Shown piece by piece: positions 45,688 through 57,012 of a DNA stretch of 64,000 nt. Below the pieces are notes generated by a model. The model made no database searches and was not told the DNA's origin. It was given only the letters and a program-made list of their open reading frames with translations. Source of the DNA: Acetivibrio clariflavus DSM 19732 (GTDB taxonomy: Bacteria; Bacillota; Clostridia; Acetivibrionales; Acetivibrionaceae); assembly GCF_000237085.1 (NCBI RefSeq), contig NC_016627.1:3162118-3226117 (forward strand), read 5' to 3'. Position 1 is the stretch's first letter. Each line of letters begins with the position of its first letter. Position numbers and translations under genes: made by a program.

Positions 45688-45966
45688 CTATTCTTCTATT
45701 ATATCCTCTTCTTCTACGGAAACATCAGTATCCTTACTGTTCAATCTATGGGCAACCGTCTCAGGTTGAACCGCAGACAATATAATGTGATCGCTGTCTG
45801 TAATTATTACAGCTCTGGTTCTTCTTCCATATGTGGCATCAACAAGCATTCCGCGTTCTCTTGCTTCCTGAATAATTCTTTTTATTGGTGCTGACTCAGG
45901 ACTGACAATAGCAACTAATCTGTTGGCCGATACAATATTTCCAAAACCTATGTTTATTAACTTCAT
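45688..45966 (-). CDS. remA: RemA family DNA-binding regulator (DUF370)
   Basis: 92 residues. [20 protein letters not shown] and [20 protein letters not shown] are invariant features of RemA, which in Bacillus activates matrix and osmoprotection genes. It is embedded in the yicC-remA-gmk-rpoZ operon that is conserved across clostridia. The C-terminal tail is acidic ([11 protein letters not shown]). Confidence 0.93.
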   Translation of the reverse strand: MKLINIGFGNIVSANRLVAIVSPESAPIKRIIQEARERGMLVDATYGRRTRAVIITDSDHIILSAVQPETVAHRLNSKDTDVSVEEEDIIEE

Positions 45967-45985
45967 TGATTATTCCTCCTAATAC

Positions 45986-46864
45986 TTATTCAATATTTTG
46001 AACTTGTTCTCTTATTTTCTCTAATTCACTCTTAATTTCAACTACTAATTTTGATATACTTAAATCATTGGCTTTGGAACCAATGGTATTTATTTCTCTA
46101 TTCATTTCCTGAATTAGAAAATCAAGTTTTCTTCCGACGGACTGTCCGGTCTGTAAAGTCTCACGCAACTGATTTATATGGCTTTTGAGTCTTACCAGTT
46201 CTTCATCAATACTACATCTGTCCGCAAATATCGCTACTTCTGTTGCCAGTCGGTTTTCATCGACAACCTGCTGGTCCAAAATCTCCTTTATTCTGTTCTC
46301 CAGTCTGCATTTATATTCTTTTACCACTTCAGGTGCTCTTATTTCAATATCCTTTACAATACTCTCAATATAATCAGTTTTCTCCAAAATACTGTTTTTT
46401 AAACCTTCACCTTCAATTTGCCGCATGCAGACTAAAGATTCAATGGCGGTATTTAACGCTTCACCTAAAACCTTCCATATTTTTTCCTCGTCCTGCTCCA
46501 CTTTTTCTACTTTCAGCACATCAGGAAATTTAGCAATAAGAGAAACAGATATATCATCCTGAAGATCATATTTATCTCTTAACTGCTGCACTGCACTTAT
46601 ATAAGTCTTTGCAAGTCCTTCATCAATAAGTATGCTTTTTGAATCTTCGCTGAAATCTTCAAAACTGATGAAAACATCAACTTTCCCTCTTGATATCGAC
46701 TTGCTTATTGCTTCTCTTACCTTATCCTCCAGAAAAGCTATCTGTCTTGGTATTTTTATATAAATATCACTGTATCTGTGATTTACAGTTTTTATTTCCA
46801 CAAGGCACTCCATTCCATCTGCCTGTGACTTGCCCCTTCCGAATCCGGTCATACTTTTTATCAT
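45986..46864 (-). CDS. yicC: YicC/YloC family endoribonuclease
   Basis: 292 residues, family length. N-terminal MIKSMTGFGRG and the C-terminal GRKLDFLIQEMNREINTIGS motif are the two signatures, with a coiled-coil middle. E. coli YicC is an RNA-cutting enzyme. First gene of the operon. Confidence 0.93.
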   Translation of the reverse strand: MIKSMTGFGRGKSQADGMECLVEIKTVNHRYSDIYIKIPRQIAFLEDKVREAISKSISRGKVDVFISFEDFSEDSKSILIDEGLAKTYISAVQQLRDKYDLQDDISVSLIAKFPDVLKVEKVEQDEEKIWKVLGEALNTAIESLVCMRQIEGEGLKNSILEKTDYIESIVKDIEIRAPEVVKEYKCRLENRIKEILDQQVVDENRLATEVAIFADRCSIDEELVRLKSHINQLRETLQTGQSVGRKLDFLIQEMNREINTIGSKANDLSISKLVVEIKSELEKIREQVQNIE

Positions 46865-46946
46865 AACTAATTCATCCTCTTTATATTTTATATGAAATCA
46901 TTTTATATATAGTCCTATCACAATAGTTCTATTCCAAACTATATGT

Positions 46947-46974
46947 ATTATAACATAATTATCGAGAATTTGAA
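46947..46974 (-). promoter_or_regulatory. Probable promoter of yicC-remA-gmk-rpoZ
   Basis: TATAAT (46947-46952) preceded by TG-type context, with a weak TTCAAA 16 bp upstream (46969-46974). Confidence 0.4.
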
Positions 46975-47140
46975 GGTATATTCTTAATATTTTTATATTT
47001 TTTCATGTTTTCTCCTATTTTCTTAGTTAAAATACATTTTACACAGGTGTTTATTTTTCAATTTATACATCAACCCTTATCTACATAATACACTAAAAAA
47101 TTTTTAAAGTGCAATATAACTTAATTTTCCTCTTAAATAA

Positions 47141-47171
47141 AGAACGGCCGCACAAATTTTGCAGCCGTTCT
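47141..47171 (-). terminator. Terminator behind the small hypothetical gene
   Basis: AGAACGGC pairs with GCCGTTCT, with GCA/TGC extending the stem after a mismatch; TTTATT follows on the minus strand. Confidence 0.65.
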
Positions 47172-47203
47172 ATTCATGCTATTTTAATATTTACCTACTC
47201 CAA

Positions 47204-47455
47204 CTAATCTTTCTTTACCGGTGACGGTACAGGATTAACATACAGCTTGATTATATCGCCGGTACGCAAATCTTTACTTATCTTCATCTCACCGTTTTCA
47301 TCGTACTCAATATAAACAATAAGCGGATCTTGAAAAACAGCAATAACTTTCTTATGTTCTTCATCCAAAAAATATACACTTCTCCATATGCCAAACCCGC
47401 CTTCAAAGTCCGGAGCACCGGCAATTTCATTAAATGCTTTAATAATATCCTGCAA
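47204..47455 (-). CDS. Small hypothetical protein
   Basis: 83 residues, no signal peptide. The sequence (FGIWRSVYFLDEEHKKVIAV, DPLIVYIEYDENGEMKISKD) is mostly beta and acidic, with a Pro-rich end. It lies 53 bp behind the GH43 dockerin gene in the same direction and has its own terminator, so probably shares that transcript. The ATG is preceded by AAAAGGATAAC. Family not recognised. Confidence 0.6.
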   Translation of the reverse strand: MQDIIKAFNEIAGAPDFEGGFGIWRSVYFLDEEHKKVIAVFQDPLIVYIEYDENGEMKISKDLRTGDIIKLYVNPVPSPVKKD

Positions 47456-47508
47456 GTTATCCTTTTTCTATAACGATTTTTTTACATTTCTTCCAAAATC
47501 AGGAGTTT

Positions 47509-49233
47509 TTAATCGTTTGATTTAATTCCAAGCAGGATACTTTTTAATAGAGCAAAATCAATGGAATTCACATCTCCATTGCCGTCAATATCGGCTCCTG
47601 CATATCCGACATTAGGGTCGGCGGTAGGAAATTTATTTATCATCCCCAGCAAATACATTTTCACATATCCATAATCAATGGAATTTACTTCTCCGTCGCC
47701 GTTAACATCTCCCTTTAAAACAGTATAATGGGGGGGAGTAGGTGTATTAACTGGTGTAGGTGTCGGTGTGTCATTAACAGGTACCAACATCCACTGCTGA
47801 TTGGAGCCGTCAACATCAGACCATTGCTGTATTACTCCTCCGTCCTCGGTGGACCACTTGTATACATCAAGAATCTTTCCGCTGCTGCGGCTCTTTAGCT
47901 TGTAATAGCCTCCACCGGCATCTATAAGCTGCCACTGCTGGTTGTAGCCTCCATTGCTGTACCATTGTATAATAGCAGCACCATCGGATTTGGAATCGTC
48001 CTTAATATCCAGAACATAGCCGCTTGATACACTAACTATTTTTTTGTATCCGCTTCCCATATCAACCAGATACCACTTCTGACTTTCACTTCCATTGTCA
48101 GTCCATTGCACCAGTTGGGAAGCACGGGTTCCATCTCTTGCATCCAGAACTTTACCACTGTTTCTGTTTACTATTTTATACTTTGTTGTATCTGTAATAG
48201 GCTCGGTAATGGTACCTTCCGCTGCATTAATTTTTATACTGCTATAATATGGCAATTCAAGAACGGTGTCCGACCTGAATATCAAAGGAAGCCATACATA
48301 TTGGGAGTCATTTACCTTTCCTCCCCATGCTCCGGCCCATCTGTCTCCCATATACAGATATGAGGTTCCTTTCGTACCCTGTACAGGTATAATAAATGTG
48401 GGCTGTGACTTGTATGTGGTGGAATCCCCTAAATTATACAGTTCCGACCAACCGCTGGCCAAATCCCTGGAATAGGCGTATTTAGCCTGATTGGGATCCC
48501 ATCCTGTACACCCCGAAGTTATTAGATAGTAATAACCGTTTCTCTTTATAAGGCATGGTGCTTCTCTCTGTTTACCTACAAACAACTTGGCTTTCAGTGA
48601 TGCTATACCTTTATAGTCAGGAGTCAGTTCATAAAGGTGCAGATCCATGTTTTCGTTGGAAGCAGAAATAAAATATCCTTTACCGTCGGTATCGACAAAA
48701 ACATTGCAATCCCTTGACATGTATCCGGGGCGGTCATGGTCTATAACCCCTGATGATGCAAAAGGTCTGAAACTTCCCAAATATGTATATTTCCCGTCGG
48801 GAGTCTTGCAATAAGCTACAGCAGCCCTTGCTTCACCGTAATGAACACCGTTCTCCCAATGCATCCACATGACAAACTCTTTTGTAGAAGCATTGTACAT
48901 AACCTTGGGCCTTTCAACATTGCAACTGGCCAGTTCCGGTGCAGAACTTGGAGACAATACCTCACCTCTGTATTCCCAGTTTATAAGATCAGCAGATCTG
49001 TAGCATCTTACCCCTAAAAACTTGTTTGAATTATCCCGGTACTCTCCATACCAATAGTAATATCCCCCATACTGAATCATACCGCCGCCATGAGCATGAA
49101 TAACGTTGCCCGATGTGTCTTTAAACTGCGTTCCGTTTATTATTATTCCATCAGCTGCTGATGCCGGCAAAGACATATTAATGGCAGCAATTACTAAAAC
49201 CGCCAGCGAAAACAAAATAAAGACCTTTTTCAT
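47509..49233 (-). CDS. Cellulosomal GH43 (subfamily 24-like) exo-beta-1,3-galactanase with CBM13 and dockerin
   Basis: 574 residues. Signal peptide 1-27; five-bladed GH43 domain about 30-330 (HAHGGGMIQYGGYYYWYGEY, SRDCNVFVDTDGKGYFIS, EAPCLIKRNGYYYLITSGCT); ricin-type CBM13 about 345-490 with three QxW repeats (SESQKWYLV, YNQQWQL, SNQQWMLV); a PT linker; dockerin about 508-574. The layout equals C. thermocellum Ct1,3Gal43A, which removes galactose from arabinogalactan. Subfamily 24 enzymes lack the classic GH43 base aspartate. The dockerin repeats read NSIDYGYVKMYLLG and NSIDFALLKSILLG. Confidence 0.9.
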   Translation of the reverse strand: MKKVFILFSLAVLVIAAINMSLPASAADGIIINGTQFKDTSGNVIHAHGGGMIQYGGYYYWYGEYRDNSNKFLGVRCYRSADLINWEYRGEVLSPSSAPELASCNVERPKVMYNASTKEFVMWMHWENGVHYGEARAAVAYCKTPDGKYTYLGSFRPFASSGVIDHDRPGYMSRDCNVFVDTDGKGYFISASNENMDLHLYELTPDYKGIASLKAKLFVGKQREAPCLIKRNGYYYLITSGCTGWDPNQAKYAYSRDLASGWSELYNLGDSTTYKSQPTFIIPVQGTKGTSYLYMGDRWAGAWGGKVNDSQYVWLPLIFRSDTVLELPYYSSIKINAAEGTITEPITDTTKYKIVNRNSGKVLDARDGTRASQLVQWTDNGSESQKWYLVDMGSGYKKIVSVSSGYVLDIKDDSKSDGAAIIQWYSNGGYNQQWQLIDAGGGYYKLKSRSSGKILDVYKWSTEDGGVIQQWSDVDGSNQQWMLVPVNDTPTPTPVNTPTPPHYTVLKGDVNGDGEVNSIDYGYVKMYLLGMINKFPTADPNVGYAGADIDGNGDVNSIDFALLKSILLGIKSND

Positions 49234-49477
49234 AAAAAAACACCCCCATATATATCAAAAAATTTCCATACCGGTTTGCACCAAACCTGAAAATTAATAT
49301 TGAACCTTTCTACGTACACAGTTCAATTTTATATTCTAAAGCTTTAAAACATATTATATTGTCGGGAAACTCAATTGTGATGCAAAGCTTTTACCCAGCT
49401 TCGACTGTATTTAAAGAATTGTTATATATTGATATCCGGAGACTATTGAATAGTAATCCATATTTAAAACCTATATA

Positions 49478-49505
49478 ATCGATATATAAAGCAAAATTTA
49501 TCGAT
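49478..49505. promoter_or_regulatory. ATCGAT dyad upstream of the GH43 gene
   Basis: Two ATCGAT palindromes are separated by 16 bp, with TATAAA/TTTA extending the symmetry, about 245 bp upstream of the start. It could be an operator for a sugar-responsive regulator. Confidence 0.3.
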
Positions 49506-49603
49506 AATGTATCCCTATTTAAAAGTATAGACTATGAATCAAAAAATTACAACATGCTTCTTAATTGCCACAAATTGTTATAAAACCTGGTCCGGTACAC
49601 TCC

Positions 49604-49643
49604 AAAAAATAAAAGCCCTTTTGAAAAATATCAAGGACTTTTT
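49604..49643 (-). terminator. Terminator of the prmA-rsmE-cheY transcript
   Basis: On the minus strand AAAGTCCTTGA pairs with TCAAAAGGGCTTT (imperfect), followed by TTATTTTTT. Confidence 0.65.
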
Positions 49644-49710
49644 TAATGCTTATATTGAACTAAAATATGCTTACATTGAAGTCACTAAGTATTATTCCGA
49701 AATGAATTTC

Positions 49711-50082
49711 TCAATTGCCCGTTACATTCTTTATGGCTTGCAAAACCCTATCTTTTTCAAAAGGCTTTACCACAAAATCCTTGGCACCAAGTTTTATTGC
49801 CTCAATAACCATTGACTGCTGCCCCATTGCCGAAACCATAATTATTTTGGTCTGGGGACTGACCTTTAAAACGTCTTCAATAGCCTTTATTCCGTCTAAA
49901 TCAGGCATAGTAATATCCAAAGTCATTACATCTGGTTTATAAATCTTAGCCAAATCGATTGCATCATAGCCGTTAGAACCCTCGCCCACTACTTTATAGC
50001 CTTCAACTTCCTCAATCATCTTTTTCAGCAGTGTGCGCATGAAAACTGCATCGTCTACAACACAAAAAGTAAGTCTTCGCAT
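49711..50082 (-). CDS. CheY-like single-domain response regulator
   Basis: 123 residues, receiver domain only. Acidic pocket Asp10/Asp11, phospho-acceptor Asp56 (VMTLDITMPDLDG), Ser in IIMVSAMGQ and Lys in FVVKPF. The start shares one base with the rsmE stop (TGATG). The partner kinase is not in the window. It may act in chemotaxis or in other phosphorelays. Confidence 0.9.
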   Translation of the reverse strand: MRRLTFCVVDDAVFMRTLLKKMIEEVEGYKVVGEGSNGYDAIDLAKIYKPDVMTLDITMPDLDGIKAIEDVLKVSPQTKIIMVSAMGQQSMVIEAIKLGAKDFVVKPFEKDRVLQAIKNVTGN

Positions 50083-50825
50083 CAGCCAACATCTCCCACT
50101 TCATACATCAATATTGATAAAACGGCAATACCGGCAGTTTCAGTTCTTAATATTCTAGGCCCTAATGTAACGGGATTAATTCCAAAACTTATAGCCTCTT
50201 CTATCTCCTGCTCGGTAAATCCGCCTTCCGGTCCAATAAAAACAGAGATATCTTTCATATGACCATTGGATTTCAGAATCTGCTTTAATGATTTTTTTGA
50301 TTCTTTTTCATACGGTATTATTGACAAAGACCCATTTTTTATCTGTTTTATCGCTTCTTTAAAGCTTATGGGAAGTTCTACTTCAGGTATGATGCCCCTA
50401 TTACTTTGTTTAGCCGCTTCTTGCGAAATACGGTTCCACCTTTCCCATTTTTTTTGGGCATCCTTTTGATTATCTATTTTCACCACGGTCCTTTCGGTTA
50501 GAACCGGAACTACTTTACTTATCCCCAACTCAACGCTTTTCTGAATTATAAAATCCATCTTGTCCGATTTGGGCAAACCTTGATACAAAGTTACTTTAAC
50601 GGGCGGCTCTGTTGCATTTTTATAAGACTCGACAATCTTAGTATGTACAAAGCCGTCGCCAAAGGCTTCAATCCTTGCCGCATACTCATTTCCGACACCG
50701 TCACTTAAGGTAATGATCTCTCCGCACTTAAGCCTCAGTACTTTTTTAATGTGATTGTAATCATCACCTTTTATATTTATATTATCGTCAAAAATGTCTT
50801 CAGAGTTTATAAAGAATCTAGGCAT
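50082..50825 (-). CDS. rsmE: 16S rRNA (uracil-1498-N3)-methyltransferase
   Basis: 247 residues. N-terminal PUA-like RNA-binding part (MPRFFINSEDI, HIKKVLRLKCGEIITLSDG), then the SPOUT knot with VFIGPEGGFTEQEIEEA and TLGPRILRTETAGIAVLS. Methylates U1498 in the 30S subunit. It overlaps the prmA end by 19 bp. Confidence 0.94.
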   Translation of the reverse strand: MPRFFINSEDIFDDNINIKGDDYNHIKKVLRLKCGEIITLSDGVGNEYAARIEAFGDGFVHTKIVESYKNATEPPVKVTLYQGLPKSDKMDFIIQKSVELGISKVVPVLTERTVVKIDNQKDAQKKWERWNRISQEAAKQSNRGIIPEVELPISFKEAIKQIKNGSLSIIPYEKESKKSLKQILKSNGHMKDISVFIGPEGGFTEQEIEEAISFGINPVTLGPRILRTETAGIAVLSILMYEVGDVG

Positions 50826-51754
50826 TTAAATACAATCGCCACCCATTCTCCAAGTTCTTCAATCTGTATACTTCTAAAACCCAGCTTTGCATATGTTTCC
50901 AGCACTTCATCTTTTCTTTCCCGGATAATTCCAGAAGTGATAAAAATACCGTCCTGCTTCAGATAGGATGAAATTTTGTCCGATATATCAATTATAACAT
51001 TTGCAATGATATTCGCAACAATAATGTCAAATTTTTCTCCTTTTTTTAAGTTGTCAATAACTCCTTTAATAACCGTAACCTTATCACTCACACTGTTAAT
51101 TTCGGAGTTTTCCCTGGCAACCTTTACTGCCACCTCGTCAATGTCTACTGCCGTCACAGATTTTGCACCCAATTTTGCGGCAATTATTGAAAGTATGCCG
51201 GTACCGCAACCCAAATCCAATACAGTATCACTGGATTTAAGATGCTTTTCCAGCAATACAGCACACATTTTTGTGGTTTCATGGGTTCCGGTTCCGAAAG
51301 CCATACCCGGGTCCATCTCAATTATAATTTCATCGTTCTTTTGTCGGTAGTCTTCCCACGAAGGTTTAATAACAAGTTTGTCAGTTAAATTAAAAGGCTT
51401 GTAATATTTCTTCCAGGAAGTACTCCAATCTTCTTCATTCACCTGGGAAATTCCTATAAATCCTTCACCAATCTCAAGAAATTGACCGATAAACTTAAGT
51501 TTTTCCTTAATTAATTCGGTAAGTTCGGGAATGTTTGTCTCTTCGGGAAAATACGCCTTTATTGTGACTCCATCCCCCAATGTACTTAAAAATTCATCAT
51601 CGGCATAATCCAACGTATCGGGCTTTGAAAGTTCGCTTATAATATCGTTAGGGTCTTCAATAGCCACTCCTCCCGCTCCTATGTTTGTAAGCATATCCGT
51701 CACAGCATCGTATGCTTCGCCTGTTGTTTTTATCTTTATTTCATACCAAATCAT
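50807..51754 (-). CDS. prmA: Ribosomal protein L11 methyltransferase
   Basis: 315 residues. N-terminal L11-binding domain, linker with DWSTSWKKYYKPF, and Rossmann methyltransferase with EMDPGMAFGTGTHETT, VLDLGCGTGILSI and DIIVANIIANVI. Uses SAM to trimethylate L11. It lies 19 bp behind dnaJ, the usual Firmicute order. Confidence 0.95.
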   Translation of the reverse strand: MIWYEIKIKTTGEAYDAVTDMLTNIGAGGVAIEDPNDIISELSKPDTLDYADDEFLSTLGDGVTIKAYFPEETNIPELTELIKEKLKFIGQFLEIGEGFIGISQVNEEDWSTSWKKYYKPFNLTDKLVIKPSWEDYRQKNDEIIIEMDPGMAFGTGTHETTKMCAVLLEKHLKSSDTVLDLGCGTGILSIIAAKLGAKSVTAVDIDEVAVKVARENSEINSVSDKVTVIKGVIDNLKKGEKFDIIVANIIANVIIDISDKISSYLKQDGIFITSGIIRERKDEVLETYAKLGFRSIQIEELGEWVAIVFKCLDSL

Positions 51755-51773
51755 AAAGTCCTCCTCTGTTCTT

Positions 51774-52925
51774 CTACATTCCTAAAGCATCCTTCATCTT
51801 ATCAAAGAAGCTTTTCCTCTGCTCATGTACTTCATCGCCGCTCAACTCTGCAAATTCTCTTAAAATAGCTTTTTGCTTCTCATTAAGTTTCTTCGGTACT
51901 TCAACATGCACTTTGAAGTACTGGTCACCACGTCCACTTCCCCTGATGAAAGGTATTCCTTTGTTCTTAAGCTTGAAAATCGAACCTGTTTGAGTACCTT
52001 CCGGTATTTGATATTTTACCTTGCCTTCCAGGGTAGGAACTTCCAGCTCTGCTCCCAATGCAGCTTGCACAAAAGTTATGGGTATTTCGCAAATAATATC
52101 ATTACCCTTTCTTTCAAAAATAGCATGGGGTTTTACCTTCACATTAATAAACAAATCACCGGATGGACCACCTTTTAAGCCAGGTTCTCCTCCTCCGCCC
52201 AGTCTTATTGTCTGTCCGTCATTAATTCCCGCAGGTATTTCTACTTTAATTTTATTTTGATTCCTGACTCTTCCTTTGCCATTACACTTGTCACAAGGAT
52301 CAGTTATAACCTTGCCTTCTCCATGACACACATCACAGGTCTTTATATTTACAAACTGACCGAAAGGAGTTCTCTGCTTATACTGAATCTGCCCGGTTCC
52401 ATTACAATGCTGACATGTTACAGGACTTGTACCGGGCTTCGATCCTGAACCTTGGCACTTGTCACAAATTTCCATGCGGTGAATCGAAATTTCCTTTTCG
52501 ACTCCAAAGGCCGCCTCTTCAAAACTAATTTCCACAGAAGTTTTCAAATCGGCACCCTTTTGTGGACCTCGACGTGTTCTGGATGAGGTTCTTCCTCCAA
52601 AACCTCCAAAAAATGTCTCAAAAATATCTCCAAAATCGCCAAAGTCAAAGTCAGAAAATCCGCCGAAGCCGCTAAAGCCTCCTCCAAATCCGCCCTGTTC
52701 AAAAGCGGAATGGCCAAATTGATCATACTGCGCTCTCTTTTGAGGATCGCTTAAAACTTCATAAGCTTCATTTATCTCTTTAAATTTAGCTTCAGCTTCC
52801 TTATTCCCCGGATTAATATCGGGATGATATTGCTTTGCCAATTTTCTGTAGGCCTTTTTTATCTCAGCATCGGATGCATTTTTGCTAACACCAAGGACTT
52901 CATAGTAGTCCCTCTTACTTGACAT
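51774..52925 (-). CDS. dnaJ: Chaperone protein DnaJ
   Basis: 383 residues. J domain 1-70 with the HPD motif in [10 protein letters not shown]; Gly/Phe-rich region about 75-125; four CxxCxGxG zinc repeats ([32 protein letters not shown]) about 150-215; C-terminal substrate-binding domains. Stimulates DnaK ATPase. It is separated from dnaK by a terminator, so it may be read partly by read-through or from its own promoter. Confidence 0.97.
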   Translation of the reverse strand: MSSKRDYYEVLGVSKNASDAEIKKAYRKLAKQYHPDINPGNKEAEAKFKEINEAYEVLSDPQKRAQYDQFGHSAFEQGGFGGGFSGFGGFSDFDFGDFGDIFETFFGGFGGRTSSRTRRGPQKGADLKTSVEISFEEAAFGVEKEISIHRMEICDKCQGSGSKPGTSPVTCQHCNGTGQIQYKQRTPFGQFVNIKTCDVCHGEGKVITDPCDKCNGKGRVRNQNKIKVEIPAGINDGQTIRLGGGGEPGLKGGPSGDLFINVKVKPHAIFERKGNDIICEIPITFVQAALGAELEVPTLEGKVKYQIPEGTQTGSIFKLKNKGIPFIRGSGRGDQYFKVHVEVPKKLNEKQKAILREFAELSGDEVHEQRKSFFDKMKDALGM

Positions 52926-53009
52926 CCAACCAACTCCTCTAAACCAAAAGTTTTATACGAATAAAAAAAATTATATCATATAGCATAAAGCAATAGCAAA
53001 TCTCTTAAA

Positions 53010-53044
53010 AAAAGCCAAAGCCATATACAATGACTTTGGCCTTT
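53010..53044 (-). terminator. Terminator between dnaK and dnaJ
   Basis: GGCCAAAG-CAT pairs with ATG-CTTTGGC (one mismatch), followed on the minus strand by TTTTTTT. Confidence 0.75.
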
Positions 53045-53061
53045 TATAAATATATGAAATA

Positions 53062-54915
<1,854 letters not shown>

Positions 54916-55052
54916 CTATAGAATAAATTTATCGTTAAGTGCTCGATGAATTTCACAAAAAAATAAATAACATTTTTTAGATTAAATGGCTATTTTTTAA
55001 AGTTATTATTCCCTCATAAGATACTTTATATTGACAATGAGATTTTTGAAAC

Positions 55053-55709
55053 TTAATTTGCCACTTTAACCATACTGTATCTTATAACCTTATCCTTATA
55101 AATATATCCCTTTTGGAATTCCTCTACCACTACATTGCTTCCATAATTTTCATCATCTATATGAGAAACTGCGTTATGCAAATTAGGATCAAACTCATTA
55201 CCTACTGCCTGGATAACTTCAACATCCAATTTTTTTAACACATCCTGTATCTGGCGGTAAACCAGTTCAATGCCTTCTTTAAGCGAATCGGCATTAGCAG
55301 TGTTATTTGCAGCCTCCAGTGCCCTTTCGATATTGTCAATTACCGGCAGGAAAGCAGCCACTATATCACTTGTTGCATCCAAATACAGGGCTTCCTTTTC
55401 CCTGGCAGTTCTCTTCTTGTAGTTATCAAACTCAGCTGCCGTCCTCTGAAGCCTTTCAAAATATTCTTCACACTTTTTCGTTTTTTCTTCCAACTCTGCT
55501 TTTATTTTCTCCAGCTCATCGCAAGATGATGTCTCACTTGATTGCTCCGACTCACAAGTATTTTCAGCACTAGTTTCTGTATCGGTTTCAGCTTCATTAT
55601 CAGCATTTCTTACTTTGCTTGTTTCATTATCGTTTTCAAGGTCTTTAGCCAAGTTTTCTTCATTTAAATCCTGCTCCAACTCTTTTGATAGGTTATCCTT
55701 TTTCTCCAT
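55053..55709 (-). CDS. grpE: Nucleotide exchange factor GrpE
   Basis: 218 residues. A long acidic N-terminal tail (about 1-70) is followed by the coiled coil (FERLQRTAAEFDNYKKRTAR) and the beta domain with VIQAVGNEFDPNLHNAVSHI. Releases ADP from DnaK. It overlaps the hrcA end by 17 bp, so the two are coupled. Confidence 0.95.
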   Translation of the reverse strand: MEKKDNLSKELEQDLNEENLAKDLENDNETSKVRNADNEAETDTETSAENTCESEQSSETSSCDELEKIKAELEEKTKKCEEYFERLQRTAAEFDNYKKRTAREKEALYLDATSDIVAAFLPVIDNIERALEAANNTANADSLKEGIELVYRQIQDVLKKLDVEVIQAVGNEFDPNLHNAVSHIDDENYGSNVVVEEFQKGYIYKDKVIRYSMVKVAN

Positions 55710-56817
55710 TTGAATCTTTTAGCCCTCCTTTGGTTATATTACTGTCGCTGGTAAGTTCTTTATAATTAGTATCAAAACCAATTATCTTAGCAATCTCTTC
55801 ATTTATCTTTTTCCTGACATAATTCAATGCTGCAAGCACCCTCGCATATTCCATCCTCATAGGCCCAATTATTCCAATAGTCCCCACAACCACTCTACCT
55901 AGACTGTAGGTGGCTGTAATTACACTGCAATCCCACATTTCCTCAATTACATTTTCTCTGCCTATTCGTATGCTCACTCCATCTGCATTGGTTTCTCTCA
56001 TGTTTTTGAGAAGCAAAATCAGTACGTTCTTGGTATCTATCATATTTAAAAACTCTCTGGCTTTGCCTATATCCTTAAATTCAGGATGATTCAATATATT
56101 TGCCGTACCTTCAAGGTATACTTCAGCCTGGTCAATCTGGTTTATGCATTCGGTTACCCCGTTTAGAACAGGCATTAACACCTCCTGGGGTGAACCTATT
56201 AAAATCTCTATTTCCCTGATAACTTCAATATTTATCTTTTCTAATGTAAGACCGCATAACTTCTCATTAATAATATTGGAAACCCTTATTAAAAAATCCG
56301 GTGAGACAGTTTCAGGAATCTTAATCAAAGTATTTTTAACAATTCCCGCATTGGTAACTACAACCACCAATGCACTGCCCTTTTCTATAGGAACAACTTG
56401 TACAGCCTTCAATACACTTTTCTTGCTCTCAGGAAGCGATGCCATAGAAGTATATTTCGTGAAACGGGATATAGTTGCCGATGCCTTCCTCAAGAGCTGA
56501 CTTAGTTCATTAATCTTGGTTTCCATTTCACTTTTCATAGCATTTATCTCATCAACTGTAAGCTCACATGTTTTCATGAGCTGATCGACATAAAACCTGT
56601 ACCCTTTGTCGGAAGGTATTCTTCCCGCTGATGTATGCGGCTGTATCAGATACCCCATTTCTTCCAGATCCGACATTTCGTTTCTAATGGTGGCAGAACT
56701 CAAACCCAGTTCATGTCTTTTTGAAACTGACCTTGAGCCTATAGGTTCTGCTGTGCTGATGTAATCGTCGATAATAGCATGTAGAATCATCTTCTTCCTA
56801 TCGTCCAAAAACATCAT
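55693..56817 (-). CDS. hrcA: Heat-inducible transcription repressor HrcA
   Basis: 374 residues. N-terminal winged helix LDDRKKMILHAIIDDYISTA, EPIGSRSVSKRHELGLSSAT and MSDLEEMGYLIQPHTSAGRI are the HrcA hallmarks. The GAF-like ligand domain and dimerisation domain follow. It binds CIRCE, which lies immediately upstream, so it is autoregulated. Two adjacent ATGs (MM) leave the start uncertain by one codon. Confidence 0.96.
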   Translation of the reverse strand: MMFLDDRKKMILHAIIDDYISTAEPIGSRSVSKRHELGLSSATIRNEMSDLEEMGYLIQPHTSAGRIPSDKGYRFYVDQLMKTCELTVDEINAMKSEMETKINELSQLLRKASATISRFTKYTSMASLPESKKSVLKAVQVVPIEKGSALVVVVTNAGIVKNTLIKIPETVSPDFLIRVSNIINEKLCGLTLEKINIEVIREIEILIGSPQEVLMPVLNGVTECINQIDQAEVYLEGTANILNHPEFKDIGKAREFLNMIDTKNVLILLLKNMRETNADGVSIRIGRENVIEEMWDCSVITATYSLGRVVVGTIGIIGPMRMEYARVLAALNYVRKKINEEIAKIIGFDTNYKELTSDSNITKGGLKDSNGEKG

Positions 56818-56832
56818 TTCTCTCTCCCTTTG

Positions 56833-56859
56833 TTAGCACTCTAATCGGTTGAGTGCTAA
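56833..56859. promoter_or_regulatory. CIRCE operator of hrcA-grpE-dnaK
   Basis: The perfect 9-bp arms TTAGCACTC and GAGTGCTAA are separated by 9 bp, just downstream of the -10 box and 15 bp before the hrcA start. Confidence 0.97.
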
Positions 56860-56869
56860 TTCTATTCTA

Positions 56870-56898
56870 AAAATACCACCGTAGTTTTCTTTTGTCAA
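56870..56898 (-). promoter_or_regulatory. SigmaA promoter of the hrcA operon
   Basis: TTGACA (56893-56898), 17 bp, TATTTT (56870-56875). CIRCE covers the transcription start region. Confidence 0.75.
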
Positions 56899-57012
56899 GA
56901 TATTTTTATGGATATTATTTGCTTTTGAACAGCTGCATTATTCGCCTCTTCTCAGTATTCTCATGCTGTCCTTTTTAATTGTACTTTATGTTAAAAAAAT
57001 TATGCAAAAAGC

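Larger units (their letters stand above)
46865..47203. other. 339-bp gap upstream of yicC
   Basis: It contains the probable yicC promoter and, at the right, a terminator for the preceding small gene. Nothing else recognised. Confidence 0.5.
49234..49710. other. 477-bp gap between cheY-like gene and the GH43 gene
   Basis: It contains the terminator of the rsmE-cheY transcript and the GH43 upstream region with an ATCGAT dyad. A plus-strand ORF overlapping it (49534-49815) runs into cheY and is not credible. Confidence 0.5.

Noticed and set aside
49534-49815. Plus-strand 93-codon ORF near cheY
   Set aside because: Runs into the 3' end of the cheY-like gene antisense and through a terminator; no ribosome-binding site.
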